Source of the DNA: CAVVJA01 sp963809815
GTDB taxonomy: Bacteria > Actinomycetota > Actinomycetes > Mycobacteriales > Jatrophihabitantaceae
Reading direction: 5' to 3'
NCBI GenBank assembly: GCA_963809815.1
Contig: CAWELM010000011.1
Span: forward strand, 108,544-172,543
Length of the DNA stretch: 64,000 bases
The translations under genes were made by a program, and so were the position numbers. This document shows positions 33,723 through 42,658 of the stretch, one piece after another. The notes beneath the pieces were generated by a model that was not told the DNA's origin, searched no databases, and saw only the letters and a list, made by a program, of their open reading frames with translations. The first letter of the stretch is position 1. Each line of letters begins with the position of its first letter.

Positions 33723-33743
33723 GGAACGCGTCTCCTGCCTATT

Positions 33744-33765
33744 TCTGACCGGTCGTTCGGTACGT
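33744..33765. promoter_or_regulatory. PaaR-type operator between paaZ and paaI
   Basis: The 22 bp at 33744-33765 fit ACTnACCGnnCGnnCGGTnAGT with two mismatches near the ends (core CTGACCG, CG, CGGT). This is the consensus I remember for Corynebacterium PaaR; it differs in spacing from the paaA site. Placement between divergent paaZ and paaI-paaR suggests control of both and autoregulation. Confidence 0.7.
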
Positions 33766-33818
33766 TATCGTGGCTCGCGCCGATAGGCGACTCTCGTCCG
33801 ATGAACCCGGGGAGCGAT

Positions 33819-34241
33819 GTGTCCGAGACGCCCGACCTGCCCGCCTCCGTGGCCATGATGATGGCGGAGGACCGAGCGTCTGCGTTCATGGGCATGACGG
33901 TGGACAAGGCCGGAGAGGGGCGGGCCGTGGTCCGGATGCGCATTGGCCCTGAGATGGTCAACGGTCACGCGATCGCCCACGGCGGGCTGGTGTTCGCGCT
34001 CGCCGACACGGCCTTCGCGTGTGCCTGCAACAGCTTCGGGCCGCCGACCGTAGCAGCCGCCGCGGAGATCGTCTTCGTGTCGCCTGGACGCCTCGACGAC
34101 GAATTGGTCGCGGAGGCCAAATTACGCACTCAGTTCGGGCGAACCGGCATTTACGACGTGACGGTGCGCCGGGGCCAGGAGGTCGTGGCGGAATTTCGTG
34201 GCCGCAGTCATCAGCTCGCCGAGCCTCGAGGTCGCGCGTGA
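33819..34241 (+). CDS. paaI: Hotdog-fold thioesterase PaaI
   Basis: A 140-aa acyl-CoA thioesterase that hydrolyses stalled hydroxyphenylacetyl-CoA and related esters, freeing CoA. The hotdog signature is VNGHAIAHGGLVFALADTAFACACN, with the Asp on the central helix; the N-terminal FMGMTVDKAGEGRAVVRM strand precedes it. The GTG at 33819 has GGGGAG at the right distance; ATG 33801 is an alternative. The stop overlaps the GTG of paaR. Confidence 0.92.
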   Translation: MSETPDLPASVAMMMAEDRASAFMGMTVDKAGEGRAVVRMRIGPEMVNGHAIAHGGLVFALADTAFACACNSFGPPTVAAAAEIVFVSPGRLDDELVAEAKLRTQFGRTGIYDVTVRRGQEVVAEFRGRSHQLAEPRGRA

Positions 34242-34861
34242 CCAGGGCAGTGGTACCGCGACGAGGCCCGGGCCGGCCCGGTTACGACCTCGAATCGCTG
34301 CTCGCCGTCGCCGTCGGCGTCTTCAACCAGCGCGGGTACGACGGCACCAGCATGGAGGACCTGTCCCGACGACTGGGGATCAGCAAGTCCGCCATCTATC
34401 ACCACGTGGCCAGTAAGGAGGAGCTGCTGTCGCTGGCGCTCGACCGGGCCCTCGACGGCTTGTTCGAGGTCGCGGCTGAAGTCCGGCGCATCGACGCGCC
34501 CGCGATCGACCGGCTGGAGCAGCTGGTCCGGGGCAGCATCGAGGTCCTCGTCGAGCGCCTGCCGTACGTCACACTCTTGCTGCGCGTGCGCGGCAACACC
34601 GCGGTCGAACGTCGGGCCATGGCCCGGCGCCGCCAGTTCGATCGGGTCGTGGCCGCTCTGGTCAGACAAGCCGAGGCAGACGGAGACGTTCGACCGGACG
34701 TCGACCCAGCGGTCACTGCCCGGCTGTTGTTCGGCCTGGTGAACTCGTTGGTGGAGTGGTATCGACCTCGCCGCGATTTCGACTCCGTCGACATCGCCGA
34801 CGCCGTATGCACAATCGCGTTCGACGGTCTTCGAGTGCGACGAAACGGTCGGCGGCGCTGA
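34238..34861 (+). CDS. paaR: TetR-family repressor of phenylacetate catabolism
   Basis: A 207-aa TetR regulator. The N-terminal helix-turn-helix is FNQRGYDGTSMEDLSRRLGISKSAIYHHVASKEEL; the C-terminal domain, expected to bind phenylacetyl-CoA, includes LPYVTLLLRVRGNTAVERRAM and LLFGLVNSLVEWYRP. Start GTG 34238 overlaps the paaI stop (GTGA). Assignment as PaaR rests on linkage to paaI and paaZ and on the two nearby operators. A hairpin follows the stop. Confidence 0.9.
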   Translation: MTRAVVPRRGPGRPGYDLESLLAVAVGVFNQRGYDGTSMEDLSRRLGISKSAIYHHVASKEELLSLALDRALDGLFEVAAEVRRIDAPAIDRLEQLVRGSIEVLVERLPYVTLLLRVRGNTAVERRAMARRRQFDRVVAALVRQAEADGDVRPDVDPAVTARLLFGLVNSLVEWYRPRRDFDSVDIADAVCTIAFDGLRVRRNGRRR

Positions 34862-34889
34862 CGGGAGTGGCTGATGCGCGACACTCCCG
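34862..34889 (+). terminator. Hairpin after paaR
   Basis: CGGGAGTG (34862-34869) pairs perfectly with CACTCCCG (34882-34889) over a 12-nt loop, starting at the base after the paaR stop. There is no T tract, so termination strength is uncertain. Confidence 0.55.
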
Positions 34890-34999
34890 CCGCCTTGACA
34901 CCGGCACCCACCGATGGGATAGCCAGGGCGGACCGGAGTTGTGGCCGCGGATCGCATTGCCAACCCGGACGGCCCGGTTCGTCAGCACCGTCTTGCGCC

Positions 35000-35560
35000 G
35001 GCGCATTATTTGCAGCCCGGCCCTGGTAACGATCACCCTCGAGATCGGCGGGCTTTCCAGCGGTACTAACCCGGTCTGTAGATGCGCAGGTAGAAGCACT
35101 GCGTCTCGTTCTGCCGTTGATACCGGCCGATGCATAATCGCCTGAATCTCCGGGTGACGCAGCAGATGGTTGATTATCTGCGCACCGCTCTCGAACTCGG
35201 TGTGCGGCTTGTCCCTGGGCGTAATTGCGCACGGATGCGCGCCAGCCCAACTGTCGTAAGACGTCAGGTAATCGAAGTTGCCCAGCGATCCAGGCCGAGC
35301 AGGTTGACCGGCGTCGCGCCGATGAAAGTAGACCGGAGTCCGATTGACCAGGAAGAAAGGCGTGATCTCCGAGATACCACGCGCACTGGTCGTTCACGGC
35401 CGCCCGCGCGATCCGCCATGGCATTCCGCCAAGATCCTCGGTCGTGAATCCTTGAGCTATCGCCCTTCCTCAGGCGATAACTCAAAGATCACCTCGCCTT
35501 CGTACTCCCGAGGCTCAAATACGTGGCGGCTTCTTGGTCGTGATATCCGAATCGTAGTCT
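35000..35560 (-). pseudogene. Decayed coding region, three frames
   Basis: Minus-strand sequence here looks protein-like but is broken across frames: RHVFEPREYEGEVIFELSPEEG then a stop (plus ~35460-35530), GGMPWRIARAAVNDQCAWYLGD in a second frame (~35355-35425), and TPFFLVNRTPVYFHRRDAG continuing through NFDYLTSYDSWAGAHPC and GAQIINHLLRHPEIQAIM in a third (~35135-35350). Joined, these would form one continuous protein, so a frame-shifted relic is the best explanation. I do not recognise the family. The rest of 34890-35611 shows no gene. Confidence 0.35.
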
Positions 35561-35611
35561 GGCGGCGGATATCGGCACGCGGCGCGAATCAGACAGACGG
35601 GATGGCTGCCA

Positions 35612-36796
35612 ATGGTGATGCAGGGTTTTCCGCCGCCGCCTGATCAGCGCTGGCGCTTGGCGGACTGGCAAACCGCGGCGGCCAATACCTGGTCGTTCAT
35701 CCACCTGCGTGAAGTGGTTCCGACCGCACGGATCAGTCGGGGCACCGGGCCGGTGCGAGAGCTAGCGCACGGCCCCGCCGCACCGCTGGATGTCGGCCTG
35801 GAGCGCATGGATGGATCCTCCGCCTCGGTCCGTGATGTGCTCTCCGGCACGCACACCGACGGTTACCTCGTGCTGCAGCACGGACGGATTGCCGCTGAGG
35901 CGTACTTCGCCGGCATGACGCCGCACCACACTCACCTGCTGATGTCGGTCAGCAAGTCCATCATCGGGTGCGTAGTCGGCATTCTGATCGACCGCGGCGC
36001 GCTCGATCCGGCCCAACCGATCACCCGCTACGTACCCGATCTGCGCTCGTCCGGCTACGCGGACGCATCACTGCGCGACGTGCTCGACATGCGTTCCGGT
36101 GTTGCCTTCTCCGAGACGTATCTCGACCCCGACGCGGACGTTCGGTTGTTGGAACAGGTCATGGGCTGGGCGCCCCGTCGCCAGGACGACCTGCCAACGT
36201 CCATCTACGACTATCTCCTACGGTTGAAGGCCGACCGGCCGCACGGCGGGAGATTCGACTACCGATCCTGCGAGACGGACGTTCTCGGCTGGGTCTGCGA
36301 GCGGGCAACCGGACGCCGCATGCCTGACCTGCTTAGCGGCCTCTTATGGTCTCGTCTCGGCGCGGAACAGGACGCCGACGGTGCGGTTGACCCAGCCGGC
36401 GCCATGCTCCACGACGGCGGCCTCGCGACCACCCTCCGAGACCTGGGCCGGTTCGGGCAACTGCTCGCCGACAACGGTCACGTCGCCGACGAGGACGTCG
36501 TGCCGGAATGGTGGCTGGACGACGCCTTCGCCGGCGGACCTGACTCCCGGGCGGCATTCGCCGCCGACCCGACGACGGGCTGGCTCCCGGGTGGCATGTA
36601 TCGCAACCAGTTCTGGGTTCCCTTCTTCGACCGTCATGTCCTGCTGTGCCTTGGCATTCACGGCCAGCTCGTCTGGGTCGACCGTGATAGCCGGATCGTC
36701 GTCGCCAAGCTGTCCCATTGGCCCTACCCGCAGGATCTCGGCATGCTGCTCGACACCTTGCGGGCAATCGAGGCCCTCACCGCGGCGCTGGCATGA
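35612..36796 (+). CDS. Serine hydrolase of the beta-lactamase/NylB family
   Basis: A 394-aa penicillin-binding-fold hydrolase similar to 6-aminohexanoate-dimer hydrolase (NylB) and EstB-type esterases. The nucleophile motif is SVSKS (SxxK) in THLLMSVSKSIIGCVVG, the catalytic Tyr is in FDYRSCETDVLGWVCE, and a C-terminal HG-type motif appears in GIHGQLVWVDRD. There is no signal peptide, so it acts in the cytoplasm, probably on an amide or ester. ATG 35612 is uncertain (ATG 35618 is in frame). Upstream sequence is the decayed region. Confidence 0.85.
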   Translation: MVMQGFPPPPDQRWRLADWQTAAANTWSFIHLREVVPTARISRGTGPVRELAHGPAAPLDVGLERMDGSSASVRDVLSGTHTDGYLVLQHGRIAAEAYFAGMTPHHTHLLMSVSKSIIGCVVGILIDRGALDPAQPITRYVPDLRSSGYADASLRDVLDMRSGVAFSETYLDPDADVRLLEQVMGWAPRRQDDLPTSIYDYLLRLKADRPHGGRFDYRSCETDVLGWVCERATGRRMPDLLSGLLWSRLGAEQDADGAVDPAGAMLHDGGLATTLRDLGRFGQLLADNGHVADEDVVPEWWLDDAFAGGPDSRAAFAADPTTGWLPGGMYRNQFWVPFFDRHVLLCLGIHGQLVWVDRDSRIVVAKLSHWPYPQDLGMLLDTLRAIEALTAALA

Positions 36797-36881
36797 AGAA
36801 AACGCTGCTGCGCCTGGACGATGGGCTGACCCTAATGCGCGACGCGCCGGCTCGTGTCCCGCGCTTCCGTGGTGGTGACGG

Positions 36882-37580
36882 TTACTCGGCGTTGTCCTTG
36901 AGAAAGGCCACGGCCCGACTCCACGCCAAAGTCGCTAGCTCTTGGTTGTAGGTGCCGAGCCGGTTCTTGTCGTTATGGAAGGCGTGACCGGCCGGGTAGT
37001 AGAAGAATTCGACGGAGCCCGCTGATTCGTCCCGGATCTGCCGCTCTTGCGCCTGCGCCTGGTCAACCGGGTACATGGCGTCCTGCTCGCCGTAATGTCC
37101 CTGAATCGGGGCCGTGACCGTGCGGTACTGATCGGGGACGGCCGGCCCCACCCCGTAGAACACCACTGCGGCGTTGATCCGATCACCCTGCTGAGCGGCC
37201 ATCTGGAGCGCGAAGCCGCCACCAACGCAGAAGCCGATGACGCCGAGCGACTTCGACGTGACGTCCGGATCGGCCAGCAGGTAGTCAACGGCGCCCGCGA
37301 GATCACGCGCGGCCTGATCTACCGGCAGTTCCTCGAGCATCTTCGCGGCCGCGTCTGTCTGATGCGCTACCCGTCCGCCGAAGTAATCAGGCGCGAGGGT
37401 GACGAAACCCTCAGCGGCGAAGCGATCCACGATGTCAGCAATGTGGTCATCAAGACCCCACCACTCTTCGATCACGATCAGGCCAGGTCCGGATCCGCGA
37501 TCCGGCTTGTTCAGGTAGCCATGGGCCTGCCGGCCGTTGCTCGGAAAAGTCACGTTCTGTCGCGGGTTGGCCTCGGTCAT
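36882..37580 (-). CDS. Dienelactone hydrolase family protein
   Basis: A 232-aa alpha/beta hydrolase. Nucleophilic Cys in VIGFCVGGGFALQMA, Asp in HYGEQDAMYP and His in YYPAGHAFHND form the Cys-Asp-His triad of dienelactone hydrolases; the Glu in LIVIEEWWGLDDHI is the residue that activates the Cys. Such enzymes hydrolyse dienelactones from chlorocatechol ortho-cleavage, but most actinobacterial homologues are of unknown substrate. ATG 37580 follows AAAGGAG. No chlorocatechol genes are adjacent. Confidence 0.9.
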   Translation of the reverse strand: MTEANPRQNVTFPSNGRQAHGYLNKPDRGSGPGLIVIEEWWGLDDHIADIVDRFAAEGFVTLAPDYFGGRVAHQTDAAAKMLEELPVDQAARDLAGAVDYLLADPDVTSKSLGVIGFCVGGGFALQMAAQQGDRINAAVVFYGVGPAVPDQYRTVTAPIQGHYGEQDAMYPVDQAQAQERQIRDESAGSVEFFYYPAGHAFHNDKNRLGTYNQELATLAWSRAVAFLKDNAE

Positions 37581-37808
37581 CGGGCTCCTTTCATCGCTGT
37601 GGAGGACGCCATTCATCTGCCGTTCCCAGTGTTGTCCGCGACTATCTTCCTGCGGCAAGCCGAGAGCGCGTACGCACCCCCTGGTCTGTCAGCTACGCAA
37701 TTTCACAATCGAGTCCTGGCTACCACTCAGTAAACGCATGGATGGCAGGTGTCTGCTGGATCTGTCGGCGCATACCCCGACACCCCGACGAGCTACGAAA
37801 GAGCACCC

Positions 37809-39439
37809 ATGAACGACCGCTACGACAGCGATCCCACCTGGTCGACCGAGCCGCCCACACCCGCGACTCCGCATGTGCCCGAAACGCCGTCGGCGCCGCA
37901 GGCGCCGTACGCACCCGATGGTCCGTACGCACCCGAGGGGACGTACGCACCCGAGGGGCCGTATGCATCCGACACGCCACAGCCGTCCGATGCACCGTAT
38001 GGGTCTCAGGCACCGTATGGGTCCCAGGCACCGTACGGGTCCCAGCCGCCGTACGCGGCGGAGACGCCTTACCCCACGGCGTACCTGGCGGCGCCACCAT
38101 TCCCGCCCGCCCCGGAGTTGAGGTCGTCCGGCACCAGTCATCGGAAGCGTTGGCTCATCGTCGGCGGTATTGCAACCGCGGTCGCGGTGGCGGGTGTCGC
38201 CATCGGCGTGGGCACCGGCAACTCGGTCACGACCGGCTCGGGCACGTCCGGCAACGCACAGCTTGCGGTCCCACCCAGCAGTGGCACGGGCGGCAACGGT
38301 TCTGGCGGTTCCGGATCTGACCAGGACCCGTTCGGAGGTCTTTTCGGTGGCCTCGGAGGTCTCGGCAATGGCGGGAACGGCAGCCAGGGCAATGGCAACA
38401 GCGGCAACGGCGGCGGCAGGCGGCAACGGCAACGGCAGGCGGTTTCGGGAACGGCGGCGGTTCGAGCAACGGCTCGGGCGGTTCGAGCAACGGCTCGGGC
38501 GGTTCGACCGGAACTGCGAGCTCCGACCAGCAGGTAGGCGTCGTCGACATCGACACCGTCCTCGGTTACCAGAGTGCACGGGCCGCAGGCACCGGCATGG
38601 TCCTAACCTCCAACGGCGAGATCCTCACCAACAACCACGTCGTGCGCGGCGCGACCTCGATCACCGTCACTGTCGTCAGCACCGGAAAGACCTACAAGGC
38701 ATCCGTCGTCGGCACTGACCCAACCGAGGACGTGGCCGTCCTGCAGCTATCCGCTGCGTCCGGGCTGCAAACCGCCCACATGTCGTCCTCCAACGTCTCG
38801 GTTGGCGACTCAGTCACCGCCGTCGGGAACGCTGGTGGCACCGGCGGCACTCCGAGCGCTGCGCCTGGCCAGGTCACGGCCCTCGACCAGACGATTACGG
38901 CCACTGATGACAACGGTTCGAACGCCGAACAGTTGAATGGCCTCATCGAGACCGACGCAAATGTCCAGGCTGGCGACTCCGGCGGCCCGCTCTACAACGC
39001 CAACAACCAGGTCGTCGGAATGGACACCGCGGCCGGCTCGTCGGGCCAGTTCCAGACGGCCGCTGAGCAGGCGTATGCGATTCCGATCGGGACAGCGCTC
39101 AAGATCGCTGACCAGATCGAGAGCGGCCAGGCCAGCTCCACGATCCACATCGGCAACCCGGCGTTCCTCGGCATCGAGCTCAGCAACGACCAGTCCTCGG
39201 CTGGTTCGAATGGCGCGGCGATCGCAGGTGTCGTCGATGGCACACCGGCTGCGCAGGCCGGGCTCGCTGCAGGCGACGTGATCACCGGTGTCGACAACAC
39301 GCAGGTGTCCAGCAGCTCCGACCTGTCGACTGCGCTGGCTTCACACAAGGCCGGTGACTCGGTGCGGATCTCCTGGACCGACCAGTCCGGACAGTCGCAC
39401 AGCGCCAACGTGACCCTGATTGCCGGCCCGGCGGACTGA
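37809..39439 (+). CDS. HtrA-like trypsin/PDZ serine protease, reading frame disrupted
   Basis: Membrane-anchored protease similar to mycobacterial PepD/HtrA, in two frames. The first (37809-38537) has a Pro/Tyr-rich cytoplasmic region with short repeats (PYAPEG, PYGSQA), one transmembrane helix (WLIVGGIATAVAVAGVAIGV) and a Gly/Asn linker, then goes out of frame near 38418. The second (open to 39439; first ATG 38597) carries the triad His in ILTNNHVVRGA, Asp in DPTEDVAVLQL, Ser in QAGDSGGPLYN, and a C-terminal PDZ domain (AAIAGVVDGTPAAQAGLAAGDVI). The linker has two GGC-A-GGC sites where one extra base (or loss of AC from AAC) shifts frame. It may be a true pseudogene, a sequencing error or recoding. 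Confidence 0.8.
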
Positions 39440-39461
39440 CATCACGAGGCACTATGGATAG

Positions 39462-40346
39462 GTGGATTACTCCACCCTGACGGCAACGGCCGCGGACCGA
39501 GATGGTTCCGCGGCCGTTGTCGCGCTCGGCGATCTGCTCGACCTTGGCGGGGTGGTTGTCTTGTCCGGCGCTGGAGTGTCCACGGAATCAGGCATCCCTG
39601 ACTATCGCGGGCCGACCGGCGCAGCGCGGCGTTACGCCCCGATGACCTATCAGGCGTTCGTGGGTGACGCACAGGCCCGCCATCGTTACTGGGCTCGCAG
39701 CTATCTCGGCTGGCGGCAGATCTCTCGGGCTCGCCCGAATGCCGGCCACCATGCGGTGGCCACCCTGCAGGCCGCGGGCGCCGTACGCGGCATCATCACC
39801 CAGAACGTCGATGGACTGCACCAGGCAGCGGGCGCACGCGACGTCATTGAGCTGCACGGCGGGCTCGACAGCACGATCTGCCTCACCTGCGGCGACAGGT
39901 CCACCCGAGTGGCGATCGACTCGGCATTGCGCGAGGCCAACCCGACCTTCGACGCGCGAGCGCGTGCCATCAACCCCGATGGCGACGCCGAGTTGTCCGA
40001 AGCGGATCTCGACCGATTCGTCATGGTCACGTGTGCGGTATGCCGTCAGGGGCCGCTCAAACCGGATGTGGTGTTCTTCGGCGAGGCGGTGCCGCGCGAG
40101 AGGGTGGAGCGCTGCTACCAGCTCGTCGAACGCGCAAAGGCCCTGCTCGTGCTTGGCTCGTCGTTAACGGTCATGTCGGGTTACCGCTTCGTCGTGCGCG
40201 CGACCAAGCTTCAGATACCGGTCGCGATCGTCAACCAGGGCTCGACCCGCGCGGATGGGTGTGCGAGCATCCGCGTCGATGCGCCGCTTGGCGTTGTTTT
40301 GCCCGCGCTGGCGGCCGGGTACTTGGGCCGGAGGTTGGGACCATGA
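39462..40346 (+). CDS. NAD-dependent protein deacylase, sirtuin
   Basis: A 294-aa Sir2-family enzyme that removes acyl groups from lysine using NAD. Motifs: VVLSGAGVSTESGIPDYRGP (NAD binding), GIITQNVDGLHQAAG, the catalytic His in VIELHGGL, zinc Cys pairs CLTC and CAVC flanking an insert of ~50 residues, and VLGSSLTVMSGYRF. The long insert and YAPMTYQAF favour the class II/bacterial group. GTG 39462 is used. It follows htrA by 22 bp and overlaps the SDR gene. Confidence 0.92.
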   Translation: MDYSTLTATAADRDGSAAVVALGDLLDLGGVVVLSGAGVSTESGIPDYRGPTGAARRYAPMTYQAFVGDAQARHRYWARSYLGWRQISRARPNAGHHAVATLQAAGAVRGIITQNVDGLHQAAGARDVIELHGGLDSTICLTCGDRSTRVAIDSALREANPTFDARARAINPDGDAELSEADLDRFVMVTCAVCRQGPLKPDVVFFGEAVPRERVERCYQLVERAKALLVLGSSLTVMSGYRFVVRATKLQIPVAIVNQGSTRADGCASIRVDAPLGVVLPALAAGYLGRRLGP

Positions 40347-41110
40347 ACGTCATGTCACGGTTCGATTTGACGGGCCGTACAGCGGTCGTCACCGGCGCGA
40401 CGCGAGGGCTGGGCCGAGCCTTCGCCCGCGCCCTGGCCGAAGCTGGCGCCGACATCGTCGCCGTCGGGCGAGATGAGACGGCGGCGGTAGAGGTCGAGCA
40501 GGAATTGGCTGACATCGGTAGGCGGAGCCAGACCGTAATTGCCGACGTCACGTCTCGATCGGAGGTCGAACGCGTTCTCGCCGCGGCGGTCGACCAGTTC
40601 GGCGCCGTAGATGTGCTCGTCAACAACGCCGGCACATGCGTCCACCGCCCAGCACTGGAGGTCACCGACGAGGAGTGGCGCCGGGTCCTCGACGTGAACC
40701 TCGACGCGCTGTGGTTCGGGTGCCAGGTGTTCGGCGGGCACATGGTCGACCGCAAGCGCGGCAGCATCGTCAATATCGGCTCCATATCCGGCCAGATCGT
40801 CAACCGTCCGCAATGGCAACCGGCCTACAACGCCTCGAAAGCCGCGGTGCATCAGCTCACTCGCAGCCTGGCCGCCGAATGGGCGCCCTACGGCGTTCGG
40901 GTCAATGCTCTCGCGCCCGGGTACATCAAGACGGCGATGGCTCCGGTCGACGACCCGCAGTTCCGGCGGCATTGGATCGAGGATGCCCCCATGCAGCGGT
41001 ATGGGACACCGGAAGAGCTCGGCCCGGCAATGGTGTTTCTCGCGAGCGATGCCTCTTCGTTCGTCACCGGGTCGGTGCTGATCGCGGACGGTGGCTACAC
41101 CGTTTTCTAG
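40343..41110 (+). CDS. Short-chain dehydrogenase/reductase
   Basis: A 255-aa classical SDR. Cofactor motif TGATRGLGRAFA (TGxxxGxG), NNAG, catalytic Ser in IVNIGSISGQIV, and YNASK active site. The residue after the second beta strand (VAVGRDE) lacks the acidic residue typical of strict NAD enzymes, so NADP use is possible. ATG 40343 overlaps the sirtuin TGA (ATGA). Close to gluconate 5-dehydrogenase/polyol-type SDRs, which fits the polyol dehydrogenase that follows 31 bp later. Confidence 0.9.
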   Translation: MNVMSRFDLTGRTAVVTGATRGLGRAFARALAEAGADIVAVGRDETAAVEVEQELADIGRRSQTVIADVTSRSEVERVLAAAVDQFGAVDVLVNNAGTCVHRPALEVTDEEWRRVLDVNLDALWFGCQVFGGHMVDRKRGSIVNIGSISGQIVNRPQWQPAYNASKAAVHQLTRSLAAEWAPYGVRVNALAPGYIKTAMAPVDDPQFRRHWIEDAPMQRYGTPEELGPAMVFLASDASSFVTGSVLIADGGYTVF

Positions 41111-41141
41111 TGTCACGGAACGTGAGCGTCGGGAGGTGATC

Positions 41142-42140
41142 GTGTCGAACCCAAGCGCCGTGCTCTACGGACCCGGAGATGTCCGGATCGAGGACCGGCC
41201 GGTGCCAGAGCCTGGTCCAGCCGAGGTGCAGGTCGCGGTGACCGCGATCGGCGTGTGCGGGTCGGACGTGCACTACTACGACCACGGTCGGATCGGAAGC
41301 CACGTTGTCGAGAGCCCGATGGTGCTCGGGCACGAGTCCGCCGGGCGGATCAGCGCGGTCGGGGCCGGCATCGATCCGGGTCGGGTCGGGCAGCGAGTGG
41401 CGATGGAACCCGGCGTTCCGTGCGGACACTGCCGCCAATGCCGAACTGGGCGGTACAACCTGTGCCCGGACGTAGTCTTCTTCGCGACCCCGCCCGTCCA
41501 TGGATCGATTGCCCGGTACGTGACGATCGTCGCGGACTTCGCTCACCCGGTGCCTGACGAGCTCGACGATGTGCAGGCCGCGATGGCTGAACCGGTCTCC
41601 GTCGGAATCTGGGCCTGCCGACGGGCCGGCGTCACAGCGGGCGAGCGGGTCCTGGTGACCGGGGCGGGGCCAATCGGGCTGTTTGCGGCGCAGGTCGCGC
41701 GCGCATTCGGCGCGACCAGCGTCACCGTCACCGATCTCAGCGATCACCGGCTCGCCGTCGCGGCGCGGCTCGGCTTGGTCGCGGCCCGGGCCGGCGAACC
41801 GCTCGACGAACGCTTCGACGTGTTGCTCGAATGCTCGGGATCGTCGCGAGCATTACAGTCCGCGCTCCCCCTCGTCGACCGGGCCGGTCGGGTCGTTCTC
41901 GTGGGGATGGGCGAGGATTCGGTCGCCTTCGACGTTCCGCTGATTCAGACCCGCGAGCTGTGGATCACCGGAACCTTCCGATATGCCAACACCTATCCCA
42001 CTGCCCTGGCTCTCCTCGCGGCAGGCGTGGTGCAGGTGGACCCGGTGGTGACGCACGAGTTTCCGCTGCATCGCACCGAAGAGGCGCTGCTCGTTGGGCG
42101 TACGGACCCGACCGCGCTCAAAGCCATCGTCCGACCGTAA
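41142..42140 (+). CDS. Zinc-dependent polyol (sorbitol/L-iditol-type) dehydrogenase
   Basis: A 332-aa medium-chain dehydrogenase. Catalytic zinc ligands are the Cys in GVCGSDVHYYDHG and His-Glu in VLGHESAG; structural zinc Cys are four in PCGHCRQCRTGRYNLCPD. The Rossmann motif is VTGAGPIGLFAAQVA. YYDHGRIG and the H-E pair are typical of sorbitol/xylitol dehydrogenases. GTG 41142 with GGGAGG eight bases upstream decides the start. Probably the third gene of a sirtuin-SDR-ADH operon for polyol oxidation. Confidence 0.9.
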   Translation: MSNPSAVLYGPGDVRIEDRPVPEPGPAEVQVAVTAIGVCGSDVHYYDHGRIGSHVVESPMVLGHESAGRISAVGAGIDPGRVGQRVAMEPGVPCGHCRQCRTGRYNLCPDVVFFATPPVHGSIARYVTIVADFAHPVPDELDDVQAAMAEPVSVGIWACRRAGVTAGERVLVTGAGPIGLFAAQVARAFGATSVTVTDLSDHRLAVAARLGLVAARAGEPLDERFDVLLECSGSSRALQSALPLVDRAGRVVLVGMGEDSVAFDVPLIQTRELWITGTFRYANTYPTALALLAAGVVQVDPVVTHEFPLHRTEEALLVGRTDPTALKAIVRP

Positions 42141-42658
42141 GGGTCAAACGACCTAGCCTCAGCAGGACGCGTTGCAGGGGCTGATGATCTCGGACTTATC
42201 GACTGAACAGGTCACCCGACTTTGGTGCGATGCGCTCCGTCGCGTCCCGCGCACGCGTGATACCAGTGGGGCAGCTCCGCTTCTCAACGCACTCAATCGC
42301 ACCATCGATACGCGAGCGGACGACGGGTTTGCGGGTTCGTCCGGTCGATCTTGGGCTACTGCCGCTGGACGAACGCCGCTCCGTCGATCGCGCTTCCGCG
42401 ACCGATCGCTCAGAGCCGCTGTACGTAAGCTGACCGTAAAACTGGTGCAAGATCTCCGTTAAGTGGGCAAATATCGATCTTTACCTACGTATTGCCTAAT
42501 CAGGATGGCAAGGACAAGATAAGAATTTATTGAGCGCTAGGCGGGCTGTATCCGGCACCACTTTCTGGCGCGGCCCTGAACCGAGTACTCCCCGCTTCGC
42601 GGCCTCATCCGCAGACCGATGCGGCGTGCAGTACCCGGAGCATCAGGAGGAGAAGGCC
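42141..42658. other. Intergenic region upstream of secreted glycosidase
   Basis: No gene is supported in 518 bp. Open frames here have no ribosome site and no protein-like composition. The stretch 42460-42535 is AT-rich (TAAGTGG...GAATTTATTG) compared with its surroundings and probably holds the promoter of the gene at 42659. Confidence 0.5.

Noticed and set aside
36793..36951. Small plus-strand frame starting MKKTLLRLDDG overlapping the serine hydrolase stop
   Set aside because: No ribosome site beyond the overlapping gene, and its 3' half lies antisense within the dienelactone hydrolase coding sequence.
37900..38060. Short tandem repeats (PYAPEG / PYGSQA codons) as a possible CRISPR or VNTR
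   Set aside because: They encode in-frame Pro/Tyr repeats of the HtrA cytoplasmic region; unit length and lack of unique spacers exclude CRISPR.
42172..42462. Plus-strand frame between the polyol dehydrogenase and the secreted glycosidase
   Set aside because: No ribosome site, composition typical of GC-rich shadows and no recognisable motif.
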